NCBI GenBank assembly: GCA_020445665.1
Contig: JAGRGD010000194.1
Coordinates: 1-59,854 of the forward strand
From: Rhodocyclaceae bacterium
GTDB taxonomy: Bacteria; Pseudomonadota; Gammaproteobacteria; Burkholderiales; Rhodocyclaceae
Direction of reading: 5' to 3'
Length of the DNA: 59,854 bases
Both the position numbers and the translations under genes were made by a program. The notes below the pieces were generated by a model. That model was given only the letters and a program-made list of their open reading frames with translations. It was not told where the DNA came from and did not search any database. Every line of letters begins with the position of its first letter. The first letter of the stretch is position 1. Of this stretch, positions 26,628 to 34,946 are shown in pieces.

Positions 26628-27350
26628 ATGCGACGCATCCGTTTCCTGGGGCTGGCCGCGGCCGCCCTGCTGACGCCGCTGGCGGCCCAGGCTGCCGAGA
26701 TCGAGGTGACCGTCACCAACCTGACCGGGGGCATCTACTTCACCCCCCTGCTCGTCGCCGCGCACCCGGCAGGCAGCCACCTGTTCCAGACGGGAGCGGC
26801 AGCATCGACCGCCCTGCAGGCGATGGCCGAAGGCGGCGACATCGCCGGCCTGGAGGCCGACGTGACCGCCGCGGGTGGGCAGCTCGTGGCCGATCCGGCG
26901 GGCGGCATCCTCGCCCCGGCGACGAGCAGCGGCGTCGCCATGCTCGACACCGGCGCGACCAACACCCATCTCTCGATCACGGCGATGCTGCTGCCGACCA
27001 ATGACGGCTTCGTCGGCCTCGATGGCTGGGAGATCCCGACCGAGCCCGGCACCTACACGCTGACCCTCAATGGCTACGACGCCGGCACCGAGGCGAATAC
27101 CGAACTGATGAATCCGGGCGCCGGTGGGGCACCCGGGGTGGCCGGCATTCCCGGCGATCCGAGCGGGCGCGCCGGCAGCGGCGGCAGCGGCGTTGTCGCT
27201 GCGTCGCCGAACGACGCCGAACCGAACGTGGTGCACATCCACCGCGGTCAGCTCGGCGACACCGACGCCAGTGGCGGCCTCAGCGACGTCGACAGCCGCA
27301 GCCACCGCTGGCTCAACCCGGTGGCCCGCGTGACGGTCGTCGTCAAGTGA
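26628..27350 (+). CDS. Spondin-domain exported protein
   Basis: Secreted or periplasmic protein of 240 residues with a signal peptide (LGLAAAALLTPLAAQA, cut before AEIEV). The mature part begins with IEVTVTNLTGGIYFTPLLVAAH and contains blocks TALQAMAEGGDIAGL, LSITAMLLPTNDGFVGLDGW and YDAGTEANTEL, which are characteristic of the bacterial spondin_N domain. A glycine-rich insertion (about residues 165-195) lies before the C-terminal VVHIHRGQLGDTDASGG. The function in bacteria is not established. A strong GAAGGAG ribosome site precedes the ATG. It is followed by a paralogue at 27359, which is a lipoprotein. Confidence 0.8.
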   Translation: MRRIRFLGLAAAALLTPLAAQAAEIEVTVTNLTGGIYFTPLLVAAHPAGSHLFQTGAAASTALQAMAEGGDIAGLEADVTAAGGQLVADPAGGILAPATSSGVAMLDTGATNTHLSITAMLLPTNDGFVGLDGWEIPTEPGTYTLTLNGYDAGTEANTELMNPGAGGAPGVAGIPGDPSGRAGSGGSGVVAASPNDAEPNVVHIHRGQLGDTDASGGLSDVDSRSHRWLNPVARVTVVVK

Positions 27351-27358
27351 GGTGCGCC

Positions 27359-28063
27359 ATGACGATCAAGACGAAATGGACCTGGCTCGCCGCCGCGGCG
27401 CTGCCGCTGCTGGCCGCCTGCGGCGGCAGTGGCGGTAGCGACGACGATCCGGTCGAGATGCACACCCTGCGGGTCACGGTCACGAACCTGACCGCCAACC
27501 AGCCGATGAGCCCGGTGCTGGTCTCGCTGCACCGGGGTGGCGAGGCGTGGCAGGCCGGCACCCCGGCGTCGGTGGCCCTTGAGCAGCTCGCCGAAGGCGG
27601 CGACGCCAGCGCGCTCGCGGCCGCGCTCGCGGCCTCCGGTGGCATCGTCGATGCCACGGGCAGCGCGCCGGTGGGACCGGGCGGGAGCGACAGCTTCGAA
27701 CTGAGCTATCCGGCCGCCGCCGACGCGACCCTGACCCTGGCGACGATGCTGGTCAACACCAACGACGCCTTCGCCGGTCTCGGTGGCCTGCCGGTGGGCG
27801 CGCTGGCGGTCGGCGCGAGCGAGCGGTTCGTGCTCGCCGCCTGGGACGCCGGCACCGAGGACAACAGCGAGGCGGCCGGAACCATCCCCGGACCGGCCGA
27901 TGGCGGCATCGGATTCGACGCGGCGCGGGACGACGCCCTCGATGCGGTGCGGGTCCATGCCGGAGTGGTCTCCCACGACGATGGTCTGGCCGGATCGACC
28001 CTCGGCAGTAAGTTTCGCTTCGACAACCCGGTCCTAAGGGTGACGGTGGAGCGCGTGCAGTAG
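27359..28063 (+). CDS. Spondin-domain lipoprotein (paralogue of the preceding gene)
   Basis: Protein of 234 residues with a lipoprotein signal peptide and lipobox LLAAC (Cys21). It carries the same spondin_N layout as the upstream protein: LRVTVTNLTANQPMSPVLVSLH, VALEQLAEGGDASAL, LTLATMLVNTNDAFAGLGGL, AWDAGTEDNSEAAG and a C-terminal VRVHAGVV. It is therefore a tandem duplicate that kept the domain and changed from a freely exported to a membrane-anchored form. The ATG at 27359 lies nine bases after the preceding stop, with an overlapping ribosome site. The upstream open frame to 27347 adds no recognisable sequence. Confidence 0.82.
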   Translation: MTIKTKWTWLAAAALPLLAACGGSGGSDDDPVEMHTLRVTVTNLTANQPMSPVLVSLHRGGEAWQAGTPASVALEQLAEGGDASALAAALAASGGIVDATGSAPVGPGGSDSFELSYPAAADATLTLATMLVNTNDAFAGLGGLPVGALAVGASERFVLAAWDAGTEDNSEAAGTIPGPADGGIGFDAARDDALDAVRVHAGVVSHDDGLAGSTLGSKFRFDNPVLRVTVERVQ

Positions 28064-28102
28064 GGCCGCGCCTGTCACGTCATGGAGACGGAAGCGAAGA
28101 CG

Positions 28103-28804
28103 ATGGCCGACATCCTGGTGGTCGAGGACGAGGCCGACATCGCCAACCTGGTGCGCCTGCACCTGGAGATGCTCGGCCATCGCGTCCTCTGTTGCGACAC
28201 CCTGGCCTATGCCCGGCGGGCCCTCGATGAGCGGGCCTGGGCCCTGGTGGTGCTCGACCTGTGCCTGCCGGACGGTGACGGGCTGGACTTCTGCCGCGCC
28301 CTGCGTGACACCGATGCGGCGCTGCCGGTCCTGATGCTGACGGCCCGCAGCACCGAGCACGACCGGGTCCGGGGCCTCGAGACCGGCGCCGACGACTACC
28401 TCGCCAAGCCTTTCGGCGTGCTGGAATTGCAGGCACGAATCCGCGCCTTGTTGCGGCGCGCCGCCCTGCTCGAGCCGGCGCCGCCGGCCGATGGCCCGTT
28501 CGAGGTCCCGCCCCTGCGGGTCGATCCGGCGCGTCGGGCGGCCAGTCGGGACGGGGTCGCCCTCGATCTGACCGCCACCGAGTTCGACCTGCTTTCCTTC
28601 CTGGCCCGCCAGCCCGGCGTCGTGTTCAGCCGCCAGCAACTGCTTTCGGAGGTCTGGGGCTATCACCACGCCGGCTATGAGCACACGGTGAACTCCCACA
28701 TCAACCGCCTCCGGGCGAAGATCGAGCAGGATCCGTCCCGCCCGCGGCTGATCCGCACCGTGTGGGGCGTCGGCTACAAGCTCGAAGCGGCGGAGGCGGC
28801 GTGA
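28103..28804 (+). CDS. OmpR/PhoB-family response regulator
   Basis: Response regulator of 233 residues. The receiver domain has the acidic pocket VVEDEAD, the phospho-acceptor Asp in VVLDLCLPDGDG, Thr in LMLTARS and Lys in YLAKPFG. The C-terminal winged helix (about residues 135-230) has the typical end HINRLRAKIE and IRTVWGVGYKLE. The ATG at 28103 is preferred because it has an upstream GAAG site, while the ATG at 28082 has none. It overlaps the histidine kinase gene by four bases. Confidence 0.92.
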   Translation: MADILVVEDEADIANLVRLHLEMLGHRVLCCDTLAYARRALDERAWALVVLDLCLPDGDGLDFCRALRDTDAALPVLMLTARSTEHDRVRGLETGADDYLAKPFGVLELQARIRALLRRAALLEPAPPADGPFEVPPLRVDPARRAASRDGVALDLTATEFDLLSFLARQPGVVFSRQQLLSEVWGYHHAGYEHTVNSHINRLRAKIEQDPSRPRLIRTVWGVGYKLEAAEAA

Positions 28805-30273
28805 AGGGCACGCTGTTTGGCCGCGTGGCGGTGGTGCTGACCGGGATGGTCGCGGTGCTGGCGGCGGTGATGCTGCACGTGGCCGGACAACGGGAGCGAT
28901 GGCACGCAGACCAGGTGCAGCAGACCCTGCACCGGGCCCTGGCGAGCCACATGGTCGATGACAACCCCCTGCTCCGCCATGGCGAGATCGCCGCGGCCTC
29001 CCTCGACAACGCCTTCCACGCCCTGATGCTGCTGGGCCCGGCCTTCGAGATCTACGCCACCGATCTCGACGGGCAGGTGCGGGCCTACTCGGCCGATCCG
29101 GGGCAGGTTCGCGAGATGCGCGTCGACCTGGCGCCGGTGCGCGATTTCCTGGCGGGCCGGCCGCTGCCCATCTATGGCACGGACCCCCGCGATCCGACAC
29201 GCCGCCAGGTGTTCTCGGCAGCGCCGATCCTGGACCCGGATGGCGCGCGGCGCGGCTACCTCTACGTGATCGTGGGTGGCAGCCGACAGAGCGCGGTGGA
29301 GCGCCAGCACGAGGCGGGCCTGTGGCAGGACCGGGCGCTGCTGTTCTCCCTTGGCGCGGTGGGGGTCGTGGCGCTGCTGTCGGGGCTGCTCTTCGCCCTT
29401 CTCACCCGCCCACTGGCGGCGCTCAACCGGGCGATGGCGGCCTTTCGCACGGGGGGCTTGTCCCGCGAGGCCATCGGGCGGCAGCTGCCTGGCTGGGCCA
29501 GCCGCGAGGTCGCCGAACTCCAGCAGGGTTTCGTCGGCCTGGCCGAGACCGTGGCGGACCAGCTCGACCAGATCCGCGCAAGCGAGACCGCGCGGCGGGA
29601 TCTGATCGCCCAGATCGCCCACGACCTGAAGACCCCGCTGGCGTCCCTGCAGGGCTATCTGGAGACCTGGCTGCTGCAGCACCCCGACGCGCCGGACCGG
29701 CAGCATGTGGAGGTGGCCCTGCGCAACGGTCGGCAGCTCCATCGGCTGGTCGAGCAACTGCTCGAGCTGGCGCGCCTCGAAGCCCGTCAGGAGCAGGCCG
29801 AGATCGAGCCGGTGGCGGTCCTCGAACTGGCCCACGACGTGGCCGCCCGTTTCGCGCTGGCCGCACGGCGGCGGGGTGTCCGGCTCGAGGTGACGGGTGA
29901 CGACGAGGTGCTGGCAGAGGCGGATATCGGCAAGCTGGAGCGCGTGCTGGTGAATCTGGTGGACAACGCCCTGGATCACACACCGGCGGGCGGCGAGGTG
30001 CGAATCGGGGTGCATTGCGAGGACGATGCCGTGCGCCTTGAGGTCCGGGACACCGGCTGCGGCATCGCAGCAGATCACCAGGCGCGCATCTTCGAGCCGC
30101 GCTACCGGGCTCGCGATGGGGGCGGCGGTAGTCCCCACCTGGGGCTGGGGCTGGCCATCGTCGAGCGCCTGCTGGCCCTGCACGGCAGCGCGATCCGGGT
30201 GGACAGTGCGCCGGGTCGCGGGGCGGCCTTCAGCTTCGGGCTGGCGCGGGTGGGCGAGGGATCGGGGGCCTAG
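28801..30273 (+). CDS. Sensor histidine kinase, partner of the preceding response regulator
   Basis: Membrane kinase of 490 residues: first transmembrane helix within the first 30 residues, a periplasmic sensor region (about 30-165), second helix (LFSLGAVGVVALLSGLLFALL), a HAMP linker, then the H-box IAHDLKTPLASLQG and the ATP-binding N box NLVDNALDH, G1 box DTGCGIA and G2 box HLGLGLAIVERLL. The periplasmic part includes VRAYSADPGQVREMRVDLAP and RRQVFSAAPI, which look like a PAS-like or unclassified sensor; the stimulus is unknown. The start GTG overlaps the regulator stop. Position directly after the spondin genes suggests a functional link, still inference. Confidence 0.92.
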   Translation: MKGTLFGRVAVVLTGMVAVLAAVMLHVAGQRERWHADQVQQTLHRALASHMVDDNPLLRHGEIAAASLDNAFHALMLLGPAFEIYATDLDGQVRAYSADPGQVREMRVDLAPVRDFLAGRPLPIYGTDPRDPTRRQVFSAAPILDPDGARRGYLYVIVGGSRQSAVERQHEAGLWQDRALLFSLGAVGVVALLSGLLFALLTRPLAALNRAMAAFRTGGLSREAIGRQLPGWASREVAELQQGFVGLAETVADQLDQIRASETARRDLIAQIAHDLKTPLASLQGYLETWLLQHPDAPDRQHVEVALRNGRQLHRLVEQLLELARLEARQEQAEIEPVAVLELAHDVAARFALAARRRGVRLEVTGDDEVLAEADIGKLERVLVNLVDNALDHTPAGGEVRIGVHCEDDAVRLEVRDTGCGIAADHQARIFEPRYRARDGGGGSPHLGLGLAIVERLLALHGSAIRVDSAPGRGAAFSFGLARVGEGSGA

Positions 30274-30791
30274 TTTCCCGCCTTGCTGCGTGCCTTGTCC
30301 ATGTGCGCCAGGGCCTGATCGAGGCCCGCCAGCGAGACCGGCAGGGTGATCTGGCGCTCCGGGTCGACAAAGTACGCGAACCGCAGCAGCTTGCCCGTCG
30401 TGAGTGTCTCCCGCAGGGAATCCGAGAGCCAGGCGCGAACTTCGCAGACCTTGTCATCGCAGGCGGAGATCGGCGCTCGCAGCGGTTCGTGATCATCGAC
30501 CTTCATGCCGGCGCCGGCTTGCCGGTAGGCAGTCGTGGGCAGGCGGAAGGTGAGCTGGGGAATGGCCTTGCCGGCCACGGTCTCGATGATGACTCCAAGG
30601 ACGACCTGCTTGCCTTCGGGGTCCGTCGCGACCTTCTGCAGCGCTGCGCACTGCCCGGACTTTGCGGGGCATTCCACACTCCAGCTGCCGTAGACCGCGG
30701 ACTGGCCCGACGGGACGCTCTCGGCCAGGACGGCCGCAGGTAGGGCGGCAACGCCCAGAACGAGCAGAACGGATCGGAAAATGGCGGGCAT
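30270..30791 (-). CDS. Invasion-associated locus B (IalB)-like exported protein
   Basis: Periplasmic protein of 173 residues with a signal peptide (VLLVLGVAALPAAVLA, cut before ESVPSG). The mature part starts YGSWSVECPAKSGQCAAL and contains ISACDDKVCEVRAWL, placing four cysteines so that two disulfides are likely, as in IalB-like proteins. The family function is not defined outside pathogens, where it is linked to cell association. The ATG start has an AAGGA site. It is convergent with the histidine kinase gene and overlaps it by four bases. Confidence 0.75.
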   Translation of the reverse strand: MPAIFRSVLLVLGVAALPAAVLAESVPSGQSAVYGSWSVECPAKSGQCAALQKVATDPEGKQVVLGVIIETVAGKAIPQLTFRLPTTAYRQAGAGMKVDDHEPLRAPISACDDKVCEVRAWLSDSLRETLTTGKLLRFAYFVDPERQITLPVSLAGLDQALAHMDKARSKAGN

Positions 30792-30863
30792 GGGCGAGTC
30801 CTTCGGTGCGGGTGTCCGGATTCTGCAGTGAGCCGGCCCCTTGAATCGGCGCAAGGGGGCGGC

Positions 30864-30914
30864 AAAAAACACCGCGGGATCCCGCAGGCTGGAAGCAGCC
30901 CCCGGGATCCCGCG
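30864..30914 (-). terminator. Rho-independent terminator downstream of the PEP-CTERM gene
   Basis: The 11-base arms GCGGGATCCCG at 30874-30884 and CGGGATCCCGC at 30903-30913 are reverse complements, with an inner GGCTG/CAGCC stem in the loop. On the minus strand the stem is followed within a few bases by a run of six T (A at 30864-30869). This is a good intrinsic terminator for the PEP-CTERM gene ending at 30933 and separates it from the IalB-like gene. Each arm is itself a near-palindrome containing GGATCC. Confidence 0.8.
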
Positions 30915-30932
30915 AGTGTAGTCCAGCAAGGC

Positions 30933-32201
30933 TCAGTGGAGCGTGCGACGGCGCCGACGCATGGCCGCCATGCCCAGCAGGGCCGTGGCCGTGATCAGCA
31001 TCATCGGCGGCTCGGGCACATCGCCGTTCTGATCCGGAATCGTGACGATCAGCGGATTCTGCGACATGTTGACCTGACCCGCGTCCGTGAATCTCAGGCC
31101 GGTGACGAAGGCCGTGGTATCGGTCGGATCGAGGCCGGCCGACTGCTCGATGCCGAGGATACGGAAGCGATCGACGCCGCCGGGGCCGAAGAGGTGCTCG
31201 ACGCCGCCGGTGAGGTCAATGCCGGAGTCGACCCAGTCGGTGCCGTTCCAGAGCCAGAGGTCGAAGAGGTTGTCGCCGATGCCGGTCGGCAGCAGCACGC
31301 TCGCGAAGTTCGGGCCACTGTTGACGATGTAGTCGTAGCCGATCGCGATGTCCGGATCGATGAAGACCTGCTGGTTGAGGTCCACGTTGAAGTCGAAGTC
31401 CCAGCCCGACTGGTTGATGACCGGCATCAGGGGGTTCGACGGCGTCGAACCGGGCAGGCCGCCACTGCGGATGGCGAAGGTCCACAGACCGGCCGGCCCG
31501 CCCGCGACGTTGGTGGTGTTCTTCAGGTCCAGCACGCTGGCTGTCTGCGAGCCGGGCAGGGTGAAGAAGTTCACGCCGTCGCCGGCGTCGAAGCCGGCCT
31601 GGGCCGGCGTGCCGCCGAAGCCGCCGGAGCCGCCGCTGGCGTCGCCGGTTGTCCACTCGAGGCGGTCGTAGCGGAACGTAATGTCGAAATCGCCGGAGGG
31701 CAGCGTGGCGCCGTTCTCGACCGTGCCGCTGCGGTCGGTCAGGATGACCTGGAAGTTATTGACCAGGTTGGTGTGCTGGGCGAAGTAGCCGACGTTGTTC
31801 CAGGTGACAACCACCTGCTGGGGGTTCGGCGTGGCCACGTACACCGCGCCGCAGGTGCCGCAGCGGGTATCCACGTCGCCCCAGAACGGCGCGATCATCG
31901 GGTTGCTCGATGCCGGGAACGACCGCGGGGTAAATGCACCGACCGAATCGTTGAAGGTGATGTTGCCGTTGTTGTTGATGAAGAAGGTCGAGTGGGTCTG
32001 ACCGAAGAAGTTGATGGTGAACGGCAGATCCAGTTCATTGGAAGAACCGTCGTCGTTCGGGTTCATGGCCAGTTCGCCAAAGTTGGCCGGGCCGCCGAAG
32101 CCACTGGCGAGCGGCACGGCGCTGGCCTGGAGCGGCATCATCAGGGCAGCGGCCGTCGCGAGACCAGCCAGGGCTGGCGCGAAGGAGAAGTCGGTACGCA
32201 T
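30933..32201 (-). CDS. PEP-CTERM protein with nidogen-like domain
   Basis: Exported protein of 422 residues with a signal peptide (cut after LQASA). The N-terminal domain has the nidogen-like pattern LPFTINFFGQTHSTFFINNN followed by NGNITFND, about residues 50-180, and includes CGTCG. The C-terminus ends in VPEPPMMLITATALLGMAAM followed by RRRRR, that is a VPEP motif, a transmembrane helix and a basic tail: a PEP-CTERM sorting signal. Such proteins are processed by an exosortase and linked with exopolysaccharide or floc formation in Rhodocyclales such as Zoogloea. No exosortase gene is in the window, so the system must be encoded elsewhere. It has an upstream sigma-54-like promoter and a downstream terminator, so it is a single-gene unit. 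Confidence 0.88.
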   Translation of the reverse strand: MRTDFSFAPALAGLATAAALMMPLQASAVPLASGFGGPANFGELAMNPNDDGSSNELDLPFTINFFGQTHSTFFINNNGNITFNDSVGAFTPRSFPASSNPMIAPFWGDVDTRCGTCGAVYVATPNPQQVVVTWNNVGYFAQHTNLVNNFQVILTDRSGTVENGATLPSGDFDITFRYDRLEWTTGDASGGSGGFGGTPAQAGFDAGDGVNFFTLPGSQTASVLDLKNTTNVAGGPAGLWTFAIRSGGLPGSTPSNPLMPVINQSGWDFDFNVDLNQQVFIDPDIAIGYDYIVNSGPNFASVLLPTGIGDNLFDLWLWNGTDWVDSGIDLTGGVEHLFGPGGVDRFRILGIEQSAGLDPTDTTAFVTGLRFTDAGQVNMSQNPLIVTIPDQNGDVPEPPMMLITATALLGMAAMRRRRRTLH

Positions 32202-32237
32202 TGTGGGTGCCTTTGGTTGTTAGTACGTCAGAGTATT

Positions 32238-32253
32238 AGCAAAATACGAACCA
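32238..32253 (-). promoter_or_regulatory. Sigma-54-type (-24/-12) promoter of the PEP-CTERM gene
   Basis: The minus strand reads TGGTTCGTATTTTGCT at 32253-32238, that is the invariant GG (-24) and GC (-12) exactly ten bases apart, and a match to the TGGnnnN5TTGC consensus. Transcription would start near 32227, about 26 bases before the ATG at 32201, with an AAAGG ribosome site in between. PEP-CTERM genes of related bacteria are known to be under RpoN with the PrsK/PrsR pair. No other clear promoter was seen in the 200-base gap, which is unusually AT-rich. Confidence 0.65.
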
Positions 32254-32401
32254 GCCCAAAAAACATACAAGAAACAGGCGGTTGGGAGTTTACGATTTCT
32301 AACAATTGCGGAAGTGTAAGAGTTTTCGACGCGGCTTGGCGAGGGCGATTCTTTCCGGCGCCGGCGCCGGTGCCGGCCGTGGCAGGTGGATCCGGGCGCG
32401 G

Positions 32402-32716
32402 TCAGCGAGGGTTGTCGGGCCAGGTGTAGCCGCCAAGGCGATAGGCCAGCAGGCTGATGGGCAGCGCGACCAGCAGAGCACTGGCCCACACCCAGCCGCG
32501 GTTCCGGCCGGGCTCGAGCCAGCCGCGCTGTTCGAGCATCGAGATCACGACCACGACCGTGCAGACGGCGCCGACGGCGGCAGCGAAGCAGATCCAGGTG
32601 CGGCGGTTCGCCTTGAGGACGGCGTGGCAGTGGGGGCAGGTCCAGCGCAAGGCGTTGGGGGATCGGCACCACTGGCGGAAGGTGATGGTCGGCCGCTGGC
32701 AGGCGGGGCAGTCCAT
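32402..32716 (-). CDS. Small zinc-ribbon membrane protein, function unknown
   Basis: Protein of 104 residues. The N-terminus has two CxxC pairs, MDCPACQRP and WTCPHCHAV, forming a likely zinc ribbon of about 30 residues. Two hydrophobic segments follow (WICFAAAVGAVCTVVVVISML and WVWASALLVALPISLLAY), so the protein is probably an inner membrane protein with the ribbon in the cytoplasm. It lies 14 bases after the phosphate-transporter partner gene and may be in its operon. No known family is recognised. Confidence 0.72.
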   Translation of the reverse strand: MDCPACQRPTITFRQWCRSPNALRWTCPHCHAVLKANRRTWICFAAAVGAVCTVVVVISMLEQRGWLEPGRNRGWVWASALLVALPISLLAYRLGGYTWPDNPR

Positions 32717-32730
32717 GTTGCGGGCGCGGG

Positions 32731-33372
32731 TCAGCCGATCTTCACGACGATGTCGTGGAGGGTGTTGGCACAGTGGGCCATGCGGTCGGCACCGTTGGAG
32801 AGGTGGCGGTAGATCTCGCGCCGCTTGAACATGTTGAGGTAGTCGTCGCCCTGGAACAGGTCGGCCAGGGCGCGGCGGTAGAGCTTCTCGACCCGCCGCT
32901 CCGCCTTGCGGGCCGCGTCGGCGTCGGCGGCGGCGTGGGCCGGGGTGGTGGCGAGCTGGTTGAAGCCCTTGGCGAGGAAGTTGGCGCCCTCGTTGAGGCG
33001 CTGGGCCATCTCGCGCATGAAGCCGTCCGGCGTGACGCCGAGGATGTCCATTTCGTTGACGGTGGTCTTGCAATAGTTGACCACCTCGTCCATGTCCATG
33101 ATCGCGCGGTAGATGTCCTCCCGGTCGATGGGGGTCGAGAAGGCCTCGTTGAGGATGTGGATGTTGCGCACCTTGATGGTGTCGGCGTCATGCTCGTCCT
33201 TGCGGATCTCCTTGCCGATGTCCGGGTCGCCGGTCTCCATGAAGCGGATCAGCAGGTCGGTGGTGTGGATCACCTGCCTGGACTGGTCTCCGAGCAGCGT
33301 GAAGAAGTCCGGCGCCTTCGGGAAGATCCGGTCGAGGACGCGGTGGACGATGGAGGACGGTTGCTTGGACAT
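32731..33372 (-). CDS. DUF47 / PhoU-like protein, Pit-associated regulator
   Basis: All-helical protein of 213 residues of the PhoU-like DUF47 family, which is typically paired with a Pit transporter. The N-terminal segment IFPKAPDFFTLLGDQSRQV and the block DIGKEIRKDEHDADTIKVR contain the conserved acidic and basic residues of PhoU-like metal-binding bundles; HILNEAFSTPIDREDIYRAI is a further family block. It probably regulates phosphate transport. The start ATG at 33372 is preferred over a longer open frame to 33426, which has no support. It is separated from the transporter gene by ten bases. Confidence 0.9.
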   Translation of the reverse strand: MSKQPSSIVHRVLDRIFPKAPDFFTLLGDQSRQVIHTTDLLIRFMETGDPDIGKEIRKDEHDADTIKVRNIHILNEAFSTPIDREDIYRAIMDMDEVVNYCKTTVNEMDILGVTPDGFMREMAQRLNEGANFLAKGFNQLATTPAHAAADADAARKAERRVEKLYRRALADLFQGDDYLNMFKRREIYRHLSNGADRMAHCANTLHDIVVKIG

Positions 33373-33382
33373 GGGGTGTTCC

Positions 33383-34420
33383 TCAGCTGAGGAGGCCCGA
33401 GAGGACCAGTTCGAGCAGGCCGCCAACCAGCGCAGCGGCGGGGATCGTGATGAGCCAGGTGGCGGCGATGTCGCGGGCCTTGCCCCAGCGTACGGCGCGG
33501 GCGCGCTCCGAGGCGCCGATGCCCATGATCGAGGTGGCGACGACGTGGGTGGTGGACACCGGCGCGCCGAGCATCGAGGCGGCGAACACCACCCCGCCCG
33601 AGGCCAGCTGGGAGTTCAGGGCATGCAGGGGGCGGACCCGGTAGATCGCGAAGCCGAGGGTGCGGACGATGCGCCAGCCGCCGGACATGGTGCCGAGCGT
33701 CATCGCGGTGGCGCAGGCCAGCATGACCCAGGTGGGGACTTCGAAGGTGTCGAGTCGGCCGCCGAGCACCAGGGCCAGGGTCAGGATGCCCATGCTCTTC
33801 TGGGCGTCGTTGGCGCCGTGGGAGAAGGCCAGGGCTGCCGCGGTCACATACTGGGCCTTGCGCAGGTGACGGTTGAGGGTCGGGCGGGCGGCGCGAAACA
33901 GCAGGCCGGCGAAGCGGTGCAGCAGGTAGCCGGCCCCGAAGCCGATGAGCGGCGACAGCACCAGCGCGAGGACCACCTTGGTGACCCCGGTCAGGCGCCC
34001 ATGGTTGAGCAGTTCACTGAAGCCCCACACCACGTGGTCCTGGCCGGCGGCCATGACCACCGCGCCGATCAGGCCACCGACCAGGGCGTGGGACGAGGAC
34101 GACGGGATGCCCTTCCACCAGGTCACCAGATTCCAGACGATGGCACCGGAGAGGCCGGCGAGTACGACGAGCAGGGAGAAGGCGGCAGGCAGATCCTCGA
34201 GATGGACGAACTTGCCGATGGTGTTCGCTACCGCGGTGCCGCCGAGGACCGGGCCGAGGAATTCGAAGATGCCGACGATGACCACCGCCTGAACCGGCTG
34301 CATCGCGCGTGACGCGATGACCGTGGCAACGATGTTGGCAGCATCGTGGAAGCCGTTGGTGTAGTCGAACAACAGGACGACGACGACTGCCATGACGACG
34401 AGTATCGTGAGCGCCTCCAT
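33383..34420 (-). CDS. pit: Inorganic phosphate transporter, PiT family
   Basis: Integral membrane protein of 345 residues with about ten hydrophobic segments. The two inverted halves have the family signatures LLFDYTNGFHDAANIVATVI and ALAFSHGANDAQKSMGILT (GANDVANA-like repeats). It is shorter than Escherichia coli PitA (about 499 residues), matching the single-unit PiT class that pairs with a DUF47 protein. Transport is phosphate-metal symport driven by the proton or sodium gradient. It is the first gene of the pit-DUF47 pair and begins with a well-placed ATG. Confidence 0.92.
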   Translation of the reverse strand: MEALTILVVMAVVVVLLFDYTNGFHDAANIVATVIASRAMQPVQAVVIVGIFEFLGPVLGGTAVANTIGKFVHLEDLPAAFSLLVVLAGLSGAIVWNLVTWWKGIPSSSSHALVGGLIGAVVMAAGQDHVVWGFSELLNHGRLTGVTKVVLALVLSPLIGFGAGYLLHRFAGLLFRAARPTLNRHLRKAQYVTAAALAFSHGANDAQKSMGILTLALVLGGRLDTFEVPTWVMLACATAMTLGTMSGGWRIVRTLGFAIYRVRPLHALNSQLASGGVVFAASMLGAPVSTTHVVATSIMGIGASERARAVRWGKARDIAATWLITIPAAALVGGLLELVLSGLLS

Positions 34421-34513
34421 CCCCTCCCCTGCTGTCAGAGCGGTCCGCGCGATTGGCGGCGCGGCGTATCGTTATCGTCATACGGTACCACGCGGGCACC
34501 GGCGGCCGGAGGC

Positions 34514-34858
34514 TCAATCGTCGGCGCGAATCGCGGCATCCCGCCGCTGTCGCAGCCCTTCCGGCATGGTCATGGTCTCCATGTCCCAGGATTCCATCTG
34601 CAGGACAGCGACCAGACAGCCCTCGAGTTCGGCGTGGGCGCGATCGATGCTTTCCATGATGCGTGCGTGGACGCCGAGGTCGGCCTCCCTCTCATCGCTG
34701 CATTCGCGCTGGTACTGGTAGAGCTGACGCAGCTCGAGGAGGGTGCGGGCCACCTGGGCGGGACAAACGCACTGGTAGATCATCGCTTCGTCGAGAATGC
34801 GCGTGAGCTGGTGCTTGCTCAGCGTCTCGTTCGGGCTGGCGGGCTTGGCGGGTGTCAT
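34514..34858 (-). CDS. Hypothetical protein, mostly helical, function unknown
   Basis: Protein of 114 residues, probably soluble and largely helical, with an N-terminal AKPASPNETLSKHQLTRILD and YQCVCPAQVARTLLELRQLY segment. It has three cysteines (QCVCPAQ, QRECSDE) and one in ELEGCLV. No family is recognised. It is divergent from the ROK kinase gene, whose start is 89 bases away. The ATG at 34858 is chosen because upstream residues are low-complexity and Arg/Pro-rich. Confidence 0.6.
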   Translation of the reverse strand: MTPAKPASPNETLSKHQLTRILDEAMIYQCVCPAQVARTLLELRQLYQYQRECSDEREADLGVHARIMESIDRAHAELEGCLVAVLQMESWDMETMTMPEGLRQRRDAAIRADD

Positions 34859-34946
34859 GCGAAGGATTACGGATGACGGATGCCCGGACTTTAGAGCGGC
34901 GCGCCTTGGCGGCACAATGGCTGTCGGGCTACGGGGAGAGCGGTCG

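Noticed and set aside
30828-32429. Plus-strand frame across the PEP-CTERM gene
   Set aside because: It is antisense to a gene with signal peptide, nidogen-like domain and sorting signal, and has no ribosome site or domain.
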